From contig JNDT01002257.1 of assembly GCA_000697055.1 (NCBI GenBank), forward strand, positions 1-64,000: 64,000 nt of DNA. Reading direction: 5' to 3'. The position numbers and the translations under genes are program-made. Of this stretch, positions 48,730 to 59,101 are shown piece after piece. The first letter of the stretch is position 1; each line of letters begins with the position of its first letter. The notes beneath the pieces were generated by a model. It ran no database searches and was not told the DNA's origin. It saw only the letters and a list, made by a program, of their open reading frames with translations. The DNA comes from Saksenaea vasiformis B4078 (lineage: Eukaryota; Mucoromycota; Mucoromycetes; Mucorales; Saksenaeaceae).

Positions 48730-49749
48730 ATGATGGAGCAAGACGTCCGCAGGTCCCCTACTGATGATGAAGAGACTTACGTCGAAGCATTATTGAAACA
48801 AGCAGCTGCTTCGGGCAGCGCTACTGAGCAGTACTATATCGGATTGATATACATGTCGGAGGAGGTTAATTGGGAATATAACGAAGCGCTCGAGTGGTTC
48901 AAAAGGAAGGCTGCTCAAAATAACGCTAACGCAGAAAATAGCCTTGAAGTTATGTATGCAATCTGTGAAGATATAGAGCAACAACATATCATGGCCTTCG
49001 AATGGTTTAAGGAAGCGGCCGATAATAACCACGTCCGGGCTCATTATAATCTTGGGGTCATGTATAGTATTGGCAAAGGAACCGAGAAAGACTACGAGAA
49101 GGCATTGCAATGGTTTGAGAAAGCAGCAGAACAAGGGTACGCCGATGCGCAGTACAGTCTCGGGAAGATATATATGTCAGGCAAAGGAGCGGGGAAAGAC
49201 GATATCCTAGCGTTTCAATGGTTTCAGAAAGCGGCAAATCAGGAGAATACGAAAGCACAGTACAAGCTAGCAATATTTTACAACTGTGGAATTGGCATCA
49301 AGAAGGATACAGACAAAGCGTATGAATACTTCGAGAAAGCAGCCAATCGGGGAAACGAAAAGGCACTACTGGCGCTTGGCCATTCATATTAGTGGGGAAC
49401 AGATGTAGAACAAAGTTATTCGAAGGCATTCGAATGGTATAAGAAAGCAGATGATCAAGGGAGTAAATGGGGTGCGTTTATAATTGGCGAAATGTACAAG
49501 GAAGGAAAAGGTACGAACAAGGACCAGTCAAAAGCAATTGAATGTTACAAGAGGTCGATCGATCGAGGAAATCAATACGGGTACCTCGAACTTGGAGATA
49601 TCTATCAGTATGGATAGAGTGAATACCGAGACTATGACAAAGCAATTGAATGGTATGAAAAGGCGGACGACCCAGACGTTGTGCTTTTTACTGAACAAGA
49701 AATTGTTCACTTGTATCGGTACGTGTCTGCTCTACGACGTAGAATTTAA
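48730..49749 (+). pseudogene. Sel1-repeat gene relic with two in-frame TAG codons
   Basis: The frame opens at ATG 48730 and encodes about eight Sel1 repeats. TAG at 49390-49392 and TAG at 49615-49617 interrupt an otherwise continuous frame that keeps Sel1 sense on both sides (LLALGHSY, then WGTDVEQSYSKAFEWYKKA, then GDIYQYG, then YDKAIEWYEKA) and ends at TAA 49747-49749. Repeat 3 (HYNLGVMYSIGKGTEKDYEK) closely matches a repeat in the 14.6-20.2 kb gene (QYNLGVMYSSGRGTEKNYNK), so this is a paralogue or partial duplicate without the MACPF-like half. The first 220 codons could still be made as a short protein. Readthrough or a reassigned codon is unlikely, because other genes here terminate normally at TAG. 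Confidence 0.75.
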
Positions 49750-50554
49750 ACAGAGCCGTACTAGAAAACGACAAGAAACCGTCCAATCGAAATTATTTTT
49801 ATGGTGAGACAATTCAACTACAAGAAAAGATTGGTAACTGGGAAAATAAAGAACTGGCTGAGATGAGCGCATAGTAGCGAAGAGAAGCATTCATGTCTAT
49901 TTCATTCTCATCTCTCGTTTGCTACACCTGAAAAACGGAATGAATTCTCCAATTATACCAAACAATACCACAGTCTGCCGGTGTGTGTGATGCTGACAAC
50001 ATACTTGTATGTTTTGTATGATCAAGAAAAGCCTCTGGTCCCTGTCGCTAGATACAAAAGCCCATCCTTAAGTTAGAAATTTCTTCTTTCATAATTGTTT
50101 ATTCATCTTCAGCACTGAAAGATATGATTCAGCTAATTGTTTTTATGCACTGCGTGCGGTAACCATGGCTTAACAATTAAATGCGCATTGTTCTATTAGT
50201 ATCAACCACAATTCCATTGGGTATATCTCATACTTCCGATCCAGGGGACTGACAACAAATGAGTTTCAGTCTACCACTATGATGTATCTAAAGGGAAGGC
50301 CATCATGCAGTCATAACGACGTATAGACATATAATTCGATGGATAAAAAGCACAAAGAAGGTTGGAGACCAAAAGGAGATGTTGGTTGTTCGTGGGGCAC
50401 ATGGGCAGTAACCACTCCGGAAAGGCGGCCCAGCCAGGGATGGAGACGCAGCCAATCACAGGCACTCAAATTTTTTTTTTCTTTTGGTTGGAAAAAAAAA
50501 AAAAGAAAAAAGAAAACGGGGTTGTGAAAATAAGACAAACTTTGTTCCTTGTTG
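49750..50554. other. Intergenic stretch before the CBS-PB1 gene
   Basis: No gene seen. Short frames at 50277-50577 on both strands overlap in antisense around A/T homopolymers at 50,468-50,515. Confidence 0.4.
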
Positions 50555-52929
50555 ATGTCGAAACGATCCAGTACCAAAATCCCGTCGGTGGCGTCGACCC
50601 GCGTTGAAAGTACGGAATCAGCTAGCTTAGGTAGCCGACAGCGTCAGTCTAAAAGAGATGAGGTACCAAAGCATTCCTGCAACTTTTCCAACTCAAACAA
50701 TATCTATTGTTTAGGCTATTCGTAAGAAGTTGGAACAGGAACTATCTAAAAAGCGAACTGGACAAACACGATTACGCCAGACCCGCAAGATCGCAGGCAC
50801 TGTCTCTGCTCTGCGTCCTGCTCAAGCCTTGACTGTCAAGGAGAATATGCTTGTCATTGAAGCTGCTCAGCTTATGGCAGCCAAACGTAGTGATTGTGTC
50901 TTGGTGGTGGATGAGGATGATCATTTGAGCGGTATTTTTACGGCAAGTGTACTTGTTGGAGGCACATGTCATTGTGTTGACACGTGTGTCACAGGCAAAA
51001 GATCTGGCATACAGAGTGGTTGCGGAGTCATTGGATGCAAGGTAAGCGGAATCAAAAAGAATGGAAGAAAAGAAACTTGCTTATCCATTGTTTTTCATTG
51101 TTCTGTAATAGAGATACCATGGTAGCGCAAATCATGACGAAAGGTCCTATGTGTGTAACTTTCGATACGTCGGCGACTGATGCACTTAATCTCATGGTCT
51201 CGCGCGGTTTCCGACATCTGGTAAAATAGTTTGATCAGCCTAGTCCCCGCATATTCACATGACTCTCTCTTTTTTCTTTGTTAGCCTGTCTGCAACGAGG
51301 AAGGTGATATCTTTGGTCTATTGGATATCACAAAATGTTTGTACGAAGCACTTGACAAGATGGAACGGGCGTTCGGTTCATCTCGCAAGTTGTACGACGC
51401 TTTGGAAGGTGTGGAAAAGGAATGGTCGAGCAGTCCGGTGCAGTTAGTCCAGTACATGGAAGTGCTCCGTGACCGCATGTCCTGTCCTGACCTGAACTCT
51501 GTCCTGGACGGCACCCCTCCTGCCGACGTGAGTGTCAAGACCAACGTGCGGGATGTCGCACGAATGATGAAAGAATACCATACAACGGCTGTGCTCGTAT
51601 CAGATCGTGAAGGTCTAGCGGGTATCTTTACAACGTAAGTAAAGAGGATAGATGCAAGGGTGTTTCAACTGACATGGTTGCTTAGGAAGGATGTTGTGTT
51701 GCGAGTGATTGCTGCTGGATTAAATCCGGAAAATTGTTCTGTTGTCCGTGTGATGACGCCTCATCCTGACACTGCTACTCCGCAAGTGACTATCATGGAG
51801 GCATTAAGAAGAATGCATGGTACATCAACTTTCTTTTTAATTTTTAAAATTCATTTTTTTTAAGAAAAAATTATTTATGCCCGCTGACGCTGCTGTAGAT
51901 GGTCACTACCTTAATCTTCCCGTCTTGGAGCACGGTCAAGTTGTCGGTATTGTCGATGTTCTGAAACTCACATACGCGACATTGGAACAAGTAAGTAATT
52001 CATATCCTTCTTTTTGACAGTGGTACTGACAGAAAGGGGGGTTGGTTTAGATCAACAGCATCCAGGGTGGTGACGGCGAGGGTCCGATGTGGTCCCGTTT
52101 CTGGGACAGCTTCGGTGTTGCTGAACATACTGAAACAGACTCACAAATGTCAGATCCGATGTCTGCACAAGCATCGCGTGCGCCTATTCATGGCATTTCC
52201 CCCGAACCATCCACTTCCTTTTCTCAAAGTCACGCTTTCTCTGAAATTTCACCAAATGAGTCGGCTAGCATGGTGGCAAACAACGAAGATGCTCGATCCA
52301 CCGTCTCCTCGCATACCCCACGACAGAACAAGGCTGGAGATGGCAACTTTATGTTCAAATTTACCTCGACGGGTGGAAAAACACATCGATTTGCATCTTC
52401 ATCCAACAATTACGCACAACTTTTGGAGATTGTACGTCAAAAAGTTTTAGGCGAACATCTAAGAGGCCAAGCGGATGATGGATCATCCGACTGGTTGACC
52501 ATTTCTTACATGGATGACGAGAACGACGAGGTTTTGATGACATCGGATGCTGATGTCCAGGATGCAGTCCAACTTGCCCGTAAACTTGGCCAAGATCGGG
52601 TCAAACTTTTTGTTCATGATGCATCGGCGCAAGCACTATCGGCAGGTACAGCACCCCCGCCACTGGTTTCACCCGCAACAACAGCACCCACCACGCCACC
52701 TATCAGCACGCCTGTGCAGATGGCGGCAACAGAAGAAAGTTGTAGCGAGGACGAGTTGGCAGAACGTACACGAAGACGTCCAAAGAAGAACTCACGCCGA
52801 GTGGATGATCATTCAAAGGAAGGATCAGGATTTCCTCAAGAACTCATATTACCTGCCTCCATCGCGTTTCTGGGCGTCGTCATTCTCGGCGTGTTTACGG
52901 TGTCGCGTATGAGCCCCAGACATCGTTAG
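50555..52929 (+). CDS. Four-CBS, PB1-domain, tail-anchored membrane protein
   Basis: CBS pairs (Bateman modules) bind adenine nucleotides; PB1 domains mediate protein dimerisation. ATG 50555 starts MSKRSSTKIPSVASTRVEST. The second exon (after TTTAG, about 50,715) gives the first CBS motif (QALTVKENMLVIEAAQLMAA...GIFTAKDLAYRVV), and further exons give VAQIMTKGPMCVTFDTSATDA...GLLDITKCLYEAL, VSVKTNVRDVARMMKEYHTT...TTKDVVLRVIAAGL and VVRVMTPHPDTATPQVTIME...GIVDVLKLTYATLEQ, so four CBS repeats. Then come a Ser-rich linker, a PB1 domain (FMFKFTSTGGKTHRF...YMDDENDEVLMTSDADVQDA), a basic stretch and a C-terminal helix (ILPASIAFLGVVILGVFTV), with stop TAG 52927-52929. Intron 50,943-50,994 has a GC donor (GCAAGT...CACAG). 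The architecture matches fungal Mug70-like proteins. Convergent with UTP23. Confidence 0.88.
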
Positions 52930-53501
52930 ACTTTCTTTCTTTTTCCTCAAATATTCATGCATTAAAAATAAACAAAATATTTCAACGTTAATATGATTTG
53001 TTGATATATGACCGTGCCTGTCACGGTGACCATGATTACTGATCGGATGATAGACGGCTTCTATACCGACACTGGGTTCACCTTAATGACTCGAACAGGA
53101 CCGAGCTAATCACTATTTGCTTACGATTCCTTGAGATGCGACTATTATCGACATAAACAACAGGACTGAGTGGACTCGAGTATTTCCAAGCGAAAGACTT
53201 GAAATACACCACGAACACGATACAAGGTACCCCAAGACTTCCGTATTCTGACGGATGTCATTTCCCTAGTCCAAATAATCAGAAGAATAATCAATCGTCA
53301 TTTGCATAGTTCTTGAGTTCCATGACATGCAGTGCATCCAATTCCAGTAAAGGCAGGCCTTAAAACTTTCGGAAAAGAAAAGGAGAAACGTCTCACAATT
53401 TGGGTGGGATCAGTTTCAATGTACACTGTATTATTACAATAGAATTCTAACGTCCCGTTTTATCCGCGCAGCTAACCTGGTTAAAATAGAATAGCAAGAA
53501 G
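52930..53501. other. Convergent 3' intergenic region
   Basis: 570 bases between the stops of the CBS-PB1 gene and UTP23. It holds a short inverted repeat, ACCGTGCCTGTCACGGT (about 53,010), and no gene. Confidence 0.4.
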
Positions 53502-54375
53502 CTAGTTTTCTGTTTTCTTGGTCTGATCTGCAGGTTCATTGCCAGACTTTTTCTTCTTTGGAGGCGGAGGCGTCTTTTTCTGCTTCTTTTTGCAGCTCAA
53601 AGGATTGGGACCTTTGGGCTTTCTCTTTTTGGGTCTAGGACCGTTATCCTCTTCCTCGCCTCCAAACATTCTTTTCAGCAATTCTCTTTCTGCAGGAGGT
53701 GGACGGGACTTTTCGTATTCGGCCTAAGTGCAAACAGGTTGAGTACCACATGCCGTTTGTCAGAAATAAAAAGCTTACTTTCTCAATGGCTTGTTTGGAA
53801 TAGGTAGAAATTGGTTCGAGGACAATGGCGTTGTGGTTAATATGAAGTAATGGTACACCTGGTATCGAGCGTAATTGCTTTCGCAATCCATGGTCCTGTG
53901 TTGCGACACAGTAATGATGAGAATTCTCTGCACCAAGCGTCTCTAAAATACACTGTGAACTTGAGACGGAAGTTTTATGCGGACATCGACGGCGTTCAAT
54001 TTTCTTTGCTCGGAAAGCGGCTTGCTCGAAATTTTTGCCTTTCTTTCGTAGCTCCTGAATCGCACACTCAGTGATCACTACACTCAGCTTAATATATGAT
54101 ACCATGTGTGAAGATTAGAGTTGACCTACTTGTTTTTGTGTCACTATCCAATGTAGTTGAGAGGTCTGGTTCTATATCAATGTTTTGTTTGGTTGCAGCT
54201 TGAACAAAAGATGCATCCACTAGAAAGAAACGTGTTCGTCATTGGGAGCTCATTCTTCATGGATTGGCTTACGAATGATCTGGTAGGGCTTTCGAAAACC
54301 AAATGACATGCCGTAGACATGCATAGTACGATCGTATACGCGACGTGTCTTTGCACGCAAGTTTTTCATGCCCAT
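53502..54375 (-). CDS. UTP23: rRNA-processing PIN-like protein UTP23 (4 exons)
   Basis: A small-subunit processome factor that binds snR30/U17 and acts in early 18S rRNA maturation. The start is ATG 54375 (MGMKNLRAKTRR), then MSFGFRKPYQII, an intron, DASFVQAATKQNIDIE, an intron (about 54,066-54,130; acceptor GCTGAG), VVITECAIQELRKKGKNFEQ, RRCPHKTSVSSSQCILETLG, ENSHHYCVATQDHGLRKQL, IPGVPLLHINHNAIVLEPIS, an intron (about 53,727-53,779), and a Lys/Pro-rich tail with LLKRMFGG and GPNPLSCKKKQK, stop TAG 53504-53502. The CPH...C...HHY cysteine/histidine pattern and the IPGVPLLH segment are family signatures that separate UTP23 from FCF1. As in other UTP23 proteins, the PIN-fold catalytic acidic set looks incomplete, so it probably binds rather than cuts RNA. 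Confidence 0.92.
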
Positions 54376-55175
54376 GGTTGAATGATCGATGTCAATGGAA
54401 AAGAAAAAAGAAAAGAAAATTTAATTTTTGTCCGAAATTTCTGTCACCGCACGGATGATTCTATGGGTTCATATCAGTGCCCATGCAGCCTGTTTTCATT
54501 AGAGATCTAGTAGTATATGCGGACATATGTCTGTGATTAGTTGTTGTTCACTTTTCCCCTTTTCATATAGTATTTAATCTTGAACTTGTGCATGCCAAAT
54601 AACAAAGTTAAGGATCTGTCAAAGCGTGGATCACCGAGCGGCCGAATTAGTTGACCTCGCCTCGTTCCTGGGTTCATTAATGACGTGATCCAATTGCCAT
54701 CTTCCTCTGTACAAAAACGGTTGTTGCTATTAGTCATAAGAAAAAAGGAAGCATTGCTCGTTTTTTAAAAAGTATTGCTATCTATCATGGAGAGAGCTAC
54801 TTAAGGAGGATAAGAGGAGAGACACTGACGTTCCAGCTTATCGTGATAAGAAAAGGGAAGCCAATGCATCAATGTAACCAACCATTAACTGCCTTTTTGA
54901 TGATCTTTTTTCCCGCGATAGAAAATAAAGGAACAAAGGTTCTTTTGAGACTGTAGAACACGTTGCCATTTTCTGCCATGTGTCGGGCAGTGAAAACATC
55001 TCGGAGGATCGACAAAAAAATAGAGGATGACATTATATAACTCCTCTCCTATAACAGGTTGACGCAATGTGTTCCTTTTTTGATAGGAGTTGAGTGGAGG
55101 AGAAACTTTTTTTCTTTCTTTACAAAAAAAAGCGGTCTAATGGAGCGGGTGGGTGTATTCCAAGTCTATGGATTT
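54376..55175. other. Intergenic stretch between UTP23 and the phosphatase gene
   Basis: About 800 bases, containing one possible small minus-strand frame (54,537-54,737, listed separately) and an unsupported one (54,885-55,067). Confidence 0.4.
54537..54737 (-). CDS. Unidentified small open frame, 66 codons
   Basis: Starts at ATG 54737 (MTNSNNRFCTEEDGNWITSL) and ends at TAG-free TAA 54539-54537 after a basic tail (KRGKVNNN). The composition looks natural, with no hydrophobic segment. No family recognised. It may be a small gene or the last exon of a longer one. Confidence 0.3.
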   Translation of the reverse strand: MTNSNNRFCTEEDGNWITSLMNPGTRRGQLIRPLGDPRFDRSLTLLFGMHKFKIKYYMKRGKVNNN

Positions 55176-55867
55176 TCAAATCATACCAAGTGATGCCAAC
55201 AATCCTCTACTAGCTCGGCTAACTTGATTAAAGTTACGTTCAAATCCCTCATTGCCGCCATAATAAGGATCACGAATAATGCGTTCACCTTCAGGATCAT
55301 AATCACCAAACAATTTGATCACAGCAGTAGAGCCTGGGGGTGCCATTTCCTATTCCACGCTAAATTTCAGGGACTATGAACCTATTCTCCATCTTACCTG
55401 CAAATCCTCCAGATTGGACGTATCCATGCAAAGGATATAATCAAACCGGTTAAAATCTGCTTTGGACACCTAATATTTCACTTTATATTAGCTTTTCCTT
55501 TTTTCTATGTTTTCTTTGACACATACTTTTCGTGCATGATGATTGACAGGTACGCCATGTTTTCTGCAGGTGGATGCGCTACGATGGTCGGGCGTATCAC
55601 CAACCTATGAAACGAGTTAGTCACTTTTTGTCCTGCATATTGTGTTTTCAAAATGAGCTCTTACGTGATAGCCTGCAGTACCAGCTGAATCAATCACTCC
55701 GAAACGATCTTGTAAATTCAGTTCCTGGACAGTGTGGGCAAACACTGCTTCTGCCATGGGAGAACGACAAATGTTACCTAGCTCATTCTTTTAGCTTAAT
55801 GTGCATAAATTGGAGGCCTTCACTTACCCAAGCATACAAAAAGAATGTTGTGTTTTTCAATTGTCAT
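55176..55867 (-). CDS. Low-molecular-weight protein tyrosine phosphatase (5 exons)
   Basis: A cytosolic phosphatase that removes phosphate from phosphotyrosine proteins. ATG 55867 gives MTIEKHNILFVCLG. An intron splits the P-loop, whose joined form has the CX5R signature CLGNICRS. Then come PMAEAVFAHTVQEL, SAGTAGYH, an intron, GDTPDHRSASTCRKHGV, an intron, DFNRFDYILCMDTSNLEDLQ, an intron, and a last exon with KLFGDYDPEGERIIRDPYYG. The DPYYG motif holds the general-acid Asp. The stop is TGA 55178-55176. About 160 residues, the standard size. Cys, Arg and Asp catalytic residues are all present. Divergent from the seven-helix gene at 56,382. Confidence 0.95.
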
Positions 55868-56381
55868 GGTTGTCGTTCAACAAGGCACCGGCTGCACCAT
55901 TTGACAACGGTTCGGACCATATTTGGATAACAAGTCACATTATTTCGGCGGGATACTCTTTTTGGAATGGGTTATGACGAAAACGGAAAAATAGCACGCA
56001 CTTTATATTCGTTGGACACGTTCATTAAACAGTAGATCGTGTATATAGTTAAACCTGATAATGCAGTACAAAGTGAGCGGAATAGGAGAGAAAAAAAGGA
56101 GGAAAAAAAAAGACAAAAGAAGAAAAGGAGGCGAGAGATCCCGGGAGGCGGAGAAGTAAAACGCACACACCTCTCACACAGATCCAACCCAGTTTGCCGT
56201 TTCACAATGCTATTTCTTCTTTTCTTTTCTCTTTTTCGTTTTTTCACTTGTTTCTCCTCTTTTCTCCTATTTTTCTCTATAAAGAAAAAGAAGGGAGATG
56301 CCCTTACGTTGTTCACTTATAAACTCCATTATTTAAGTTTCTCTCTTTCTCTTTTCTCTTAAACAAAAAGAAGAAGTTATT
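55868..56381. other. Divergent promoter region
   Basis: 514 bases between divergent starts, containing a long A/G-rich to T/C-rich tract (56,085-56,360) that would be the leader of the downstream gene. No gene. Confidence 0.5.
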
Positions 56382-57373
56382 ATGTATTCACCAGATAATT
56401 TTGAAATCATATCTGAAGTCATCAGTGTATTATGTATCACCGTGATTTCTCTGTTTTTCGGTCGAAAAGTCGCGACTCTCGATGGACGCGTATACTATTC
56501 CCGAGCATTACTACTGACGTTTTACGGATTCAGTTGGGCCTTTGACTTGATCGCTTGTATGTTAACAAGCACAAACAATGGAAATTATATTTCATGTATC
56601 CTCGGATTGGTCAACTGTGCCGTTATTTACACAATCACTAAACTCGTTTTATATCTATACTTTATTGAAAAGGTAACCTACTTAACCGGTTTTGTGTAAC
56701 CCATTATTCATTTCTTTTCTTTAGATCTACATTATCTCGGTTCCCAAGGCATCCCGCCTCCGAACTCCCATGTACTTGCTCAGCCTCGTTCTTTTGGTAC
56801 CTTATCTTGCTCTTATCATCCTGATGGCCATCTACCGTGTGACCTTGATAAGCAACGAATTCCCTTTCCATTGCACCATCGGCTATCAACTTCCCGCCAC
56901 CGCCGCCGTACTGGCCTACGGCTTCTTCATCAACTTACTCTTTTCAGCCATCTTCATCAAATACTATGCCTTCCCCAACGTCAGTCAACAAACTTCCCAC
57001 CAATGCTCATCTTTACGTATGATGGCAAAACGCAACCTCATTGCCTCCGTTGTATCACTGATCGCTAACACCGTTAACTACGCTGTCATGATTGCTCACA
57101 ACGGTCAAGAACGTGGTCTATTAGCATTGTGTCTTTCAACCGTTGATATTACTCTGATTGCCTGCGTTGTCCATTGGGGTAAGCAGGATTCTTTTAGTGC
57201 CTTCTGTGTTACTTAATTTCTGTATCCTAGCTACGAACCATCCTGCTGAACTTCAATGCACCGAGAGTTCCTTGCAGAGAGGCAATGGCGGTGACAAACC
57301 TGTTAAACTCGAGATTAAACAACATCAAGAAGTCGTGGTTCTGACCGAGCTTGCTTCTTCAGCTCATGTCTAG
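56382..57373 (+). CDS. Seven-helix membrane protein of unknown function (3 exons)
   Basis: ATG 56382 opens MYSPDNFEIISEVISVLCI. Introns 56,673-56,725 and 57,180-57,231 (both GT-AG) join three exons in phase; stop TAG 57371-57373. Seven hydrophobic segments are visible: VISVLCITVISLFF, LLLTFYGFSWAFDLIACML, CAVIYTITKLVLYLYFI, YLLSLVLLVPYLALIILMAI, AVLAYGFFINLLFSAIFIKY, IASVVSLIANTVNYAVMIA and LALCLSTVDITLIACVVHW. A soluble tail of about 50 residues follows. This topology is receptor-like, but no GPCR family motif is evident, so the ligand and role are unknown. Strong pyrimidine-rich leader. Confidence 0.8.
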
Positions 57374-57375
57374 AA

Positions 57376-57378
<3 letters not shown>

Positions 57379-57416
<38 letters not shown>
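57379..57416. repeat. (CT)n microsatellite
   Basis: An uninterrupted CT run of about 19 units directly after the stop codon of the seven-helix gene, so it lies in its 3' UTR. Confidence 0.95.
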
Positions 57417-57612
57417 TATCGGTCTTAGTAATGTCTCTTTTTAATACACGGATAAATTTAATCCACAAAAAAAACTATATATTTTTATATTATACCATAT
57501 CTTTTTCTTGTCTTTTAACTTCACGAACTGACACTGTTGCGTCTTTTGCATTAAAGATCTTTTTTTTTTATATCTATGCCCTCCTCTTTTTGTTCTCCTT
57601 TTTTGTATATCT

Positions 57613-59101
57613 TTATTTCTTCACCACTTGAACAACATCCTCATCATGTACCAGGTGATTGATTCCCACACGTTGAGGATTATGTTTTGTAGATGTACCC
57701 TGAAAATAGGACATGTCAATCACCCGCACAGACAGACCAACATGTCACTTACCCATACTAAAGCGTACCGGAAACTGCTTGCTAGACTTCGATGGATGGC
57801 ATGACACACGTGTTCAATTGTAGCTCCGTTTCGTACAATCAATCCATCCTCAAAATCGGGGTATTCTCCTCGCTTCTTCGTGTAGACTCGCATTAGATTC
57901 AGCTTTTTCCAAATCTGGTCCACGAGATAATCTAAATTCAAATCTTGTTCGCAAGACACGACAACCGTATCAGGCTCTCGCGCAAGCCGGTCAACTTCCT
58001 CCATCGTAATCTGATCGACTTTGTTGTAACACTACCATAAACATAAGCAAAAAGTCATCGCAGCGATAAATAAAGCGGCTTACATAGATACATTTGATGT
58101 AACGTCGGTTACCAAGCACAACATCAAGAAATTGTTCAACATTGATATCTTCTCGGATCACCACATCTGCATTAAAAATTTCTATCATTTGCGTTAGACT
58201 TGTTGTCACGGGATGATGCAATGCTTACTGTAATCGTGAAGAATGTTTTGTACCATTTTCTGATCAATGTAGTTTAACTTGACTGTCGCATTGAAACTGA
58301 TACCGCCAGCCTTTTTGATTTTGAAGGAAACATTTGGGAAGTTCTGGTTCAGTCGAATTCCCACAGCCTCGAGTTCAGCCTCCAACAATGGTCTAGAGAC
58401 AAAACCATCATGCATTAGCACCATCTCCCAGAAATGTTCCCTGCCGGCTGCCCCCCTCGTTCTCTTGCGGCTCGCTGTTTCTCCTTTACCGCAACTTGCC
58501 TTTGTTGTGCCGATTTTGTCGCATCCAACATCATCAAAACAATATCAGCCGTTCGAGCAACAGCAATCACCTGTCGTCCACGACCCTTGCCTTGCGAGGC
58601 TCCTTCAATAATACCAGGCAGATCGAGTAACTGAATATTCGCTCCTTTGTAGGTGAATTTTCCAGGAACACATGTCAATGTGGTAAATTCATATGCAGCG
58701 GCCACAGATTCCGTCGTCGTCAGCTTGGATAACAATGTCGATTTACCCACAGACGGAAAACCGATCATCACAACACGCGCATCACCAGATTTCATCACAT
58801 CAAAACCCTCGCCCTGTAAAACGACGTACATTTATGTATCAGACACTCAGCTGCTCCCCGTCTCACTGTTTCTCTGACCCGCATATTCCAACCTTTTCAG
58901 ACTTGGTCTTTGAACCCTCCAACAACTGTACACGGTACTTGGCAAGTTTAGCTTTCAAGAGACCAAGATGGTACTCGGTAGCTAGTCATGAACACAGTTC
59001 AATGGGCTTGTTGTTGTTAATGCCACGTGCTCCGTACCTTTGTTCTTCTGAGTACGCTTAATTTCATTTTCAATATCCTGAATCTTCTCCAAAATGCCCA
59101 T
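57613..59101 (-). CDS. DRG1: Developmentally regulated GTP-binding protein DRG1 (Rbg1 type, multi-exon)
   Basis: A translation-associated GTPase that binds ribosomes with a DFRP partner and helps resolve stalled elongation. ATG 59101 gives [20 protein letters not shown], then [20 protein letters not shown] (the conserved N-terminal helix pair), then [20 protein letters not shown] (G1), [11 protein letters not shown] (G2), [20 protein letters not shown] (G3), [53 protein letters not shown] (G4), [15 protein letters not shown] (G5), [20 protein letters not shown] (TGS domain), [21 protein letters not shown] and stop TAA 57615-57613. About 365 residues, the family length, with all G motifs intact. 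The HNPQRVG ending and the VGKST spacing place it with DRG1 rather than DRG2. Convergent with the seven-helix gene. Confidence 0.96.
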
